The notes beneath the pieces were generated by a model that was not told the origin of the DNA, ran no database searches, and saw nothing but the letters and a program-made list of their open reading frames with translations. Positions 63,271 through 64,000 of a stretch of 64,000 nucleotides of DNA are shown piece by piece. The stretch spans positions 62,001 to 126,000 of the forward strand of contig NZ_JAAEDH010000010.1 of assembly GCF_018128965.1 (NCBI RefSeq), given 5' to 3'. Source of the stretch: Plastoroseomonas arctica (GTDB taxonomy: Bacteria > Pseudomonadota > Alphaproteobacteria > Acetobacterales > Acetobacteraceae). A program made the translations under genes and the position numbers. How positions within the stretch are numbered: the stretch's first letter is position 1; each line of letters starts with the position of its first letter.

Positions 63271-64000
63271 AGCGGGACTGGCCCGCGCACCGAAGACGTT
63301 GCCAACTGCGGGCGCAACGCGGTCTTCCGCGCGCTCCTGAAGAACAACCTGATCACCGAGACCAACGGCCAGCGCGAGCATGTCGGTCTGGCGTGGCGGC
63401 AGGATGAGGACGGGACCTGGATCGTGGCGCGGATCACCGATGACGGGCTGCGTGCCATCGGCACCAACCCGAACAAGGGCGACGTCGCGCCCGACACGAC
63501 GCCGACCGCGGCGGTTACTCCGGCGCTGCAGGGTGAGGACGTCCCCGCCGCGGAAGCAGCCCGGGGCGCACCCGTTGGGGCCGAGGCGAAGGACGCGGAA
63601 GAGGACCCGGAGGCGGAGTACGACGACCGCCCCCGCCACGAGCGTCTCGGGATCTCCGACGACCTGATCTACGGCCCGCCCGACGAGGCCAACGGCGGAT
63701 CGCGCTTTTCGCGGATGCAGACGGGCGACGCCACGCTGCTCGACCGAGCGCGCGCCAATCCCACGACGCCGCGGACGGGCCTGCGCGACGCCGCGCAGCG
63801 GGTCCTGGCGGCATGGGACGCCAGCCTGGCGCGGGACGCCACGGACAATCCGATCTCCCGCACGATCGAGGCGCTGCGCATCACCCTTGCCGGCAAGTCC
63901 GCCCGCTTGCAGCGCGAGCCCGGCGCTCCGCGGAAGCCTCGGGAGGGGACCAAGCAGGAGTTGGTGCTGGCCATGCTGCGCCGCGCCGAGGGCGCCACGG
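63271..64000 (+). pseudogene. DUF3489-domain protein, N-terminus disrupted, cut by the window end
   Basis: The open frame reads RNAVFRALLKNNLITETNGQ, WIVARITDDGLRAIG, then a long Ala/Asp/Glu/Pro-rich linker, and ends at the window edge in PREGTKQELVLAMLRRAEGA, the start of the DUF3489 helix-turn-helix domain. A TGA at 63268-63270 closes the frame and no start codon precedes the conserved part. The expected preceding text (ARAPKTLPTAGA) is in another frame ending near 63315. A frameshift and loss of the first 20-30 residues are likely. Family role unknown; it resembles DNA-binding proteins. Confidence 0.6.

Noticed and set aside
1-64000. CRISPR array
   Set aside because: No series of regularly spaced direct repeats was seen anywhere in the window.

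Overview
The window is high-GC DNA. Its gene content fits an alphaproteobacterium of the Acetobacteraceae (Roseomonas-like): many orphan tripartite-tricarboxylate-type (Bug/TctC) binding proteins next to LysR regulators, a DUF2339 giant membrane protein, and many four-base stop/start overlaps. The taxonomic placement is an inference from gene content; no rRNA or tRNA gene was found to fix it.

Layout. 1-14.1 kb is metabolic and uptake territory: a transporter tail, an XRE-cupin regulator divergent from a Bug protein, queE/queD of 7-deazaguanine synthesis, an acyl-CoA synthetase/enoyl-CoA hydratase/Bug operon divergent from a LysR gene, two more Bug genes, a second LysR gene and an ABC-type binding protein. 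14.1-25.5 kb is looser: a BLUF blue-light sensor, a winged-helix/TolB-like/TPR regulator, about 1.25 kb without a recognisable gene, DUF2339, a YihY/BrkB protein, a DUF2161 nuclease-fold protein and a GNAT acetyltransferase. 25.5-36.3 kb is one functional block: a complete peptide-type ABC transporter, a LysR regulator and three NtaA/SnaA/DszA-family flavin monooxygenase genes, one of them frameshifted. 36.3-38.2 kb is a decayed zone with a broken defence-type nuclease gene. 38.2-48.4 kb is a heavy-metal island: an RND tripartite efflux system, a small His-rich secreted protein, a two-component system, a CDF exporter and the 3' stump of a metal P-type ATPase.

49.8-55.6 kb is the most interesting part. 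It is a translationally coupled phospholipid cluster that matches the E. coli ynbABCD operon in domain content: a CDP-alcohol phosphatidyltransferase, CdsA, an alpha/beta hydrolase-methyltransferase and a PAP2/dual-specificity phosphatase. It adds a PlsC acyltransferase and a small membrane protein, and the YnbA- and YnbC-like parts are joined in one reading frame. 55.8-57.6 kb holds a UbiE-type methyltransferase and a polysaccharide deacetylase. 58.2-62.5 kb is an aldehyde dehydrogenase / F420-reductase-like / SDR / SnoaL operon divergent from a LysR gene. The right end is a DUF3489 gene that lacks a normal N-terminus.

Gene relics recur: an ABC binding-protein tail, a monooxygenase tail 19 kb from its intact homologues, a 108-bp copy of part of the YihY gene, a metal-ATPase tail and a 42-bp repeat present at two sites. 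They suggest repeated recombination and loss in this region.
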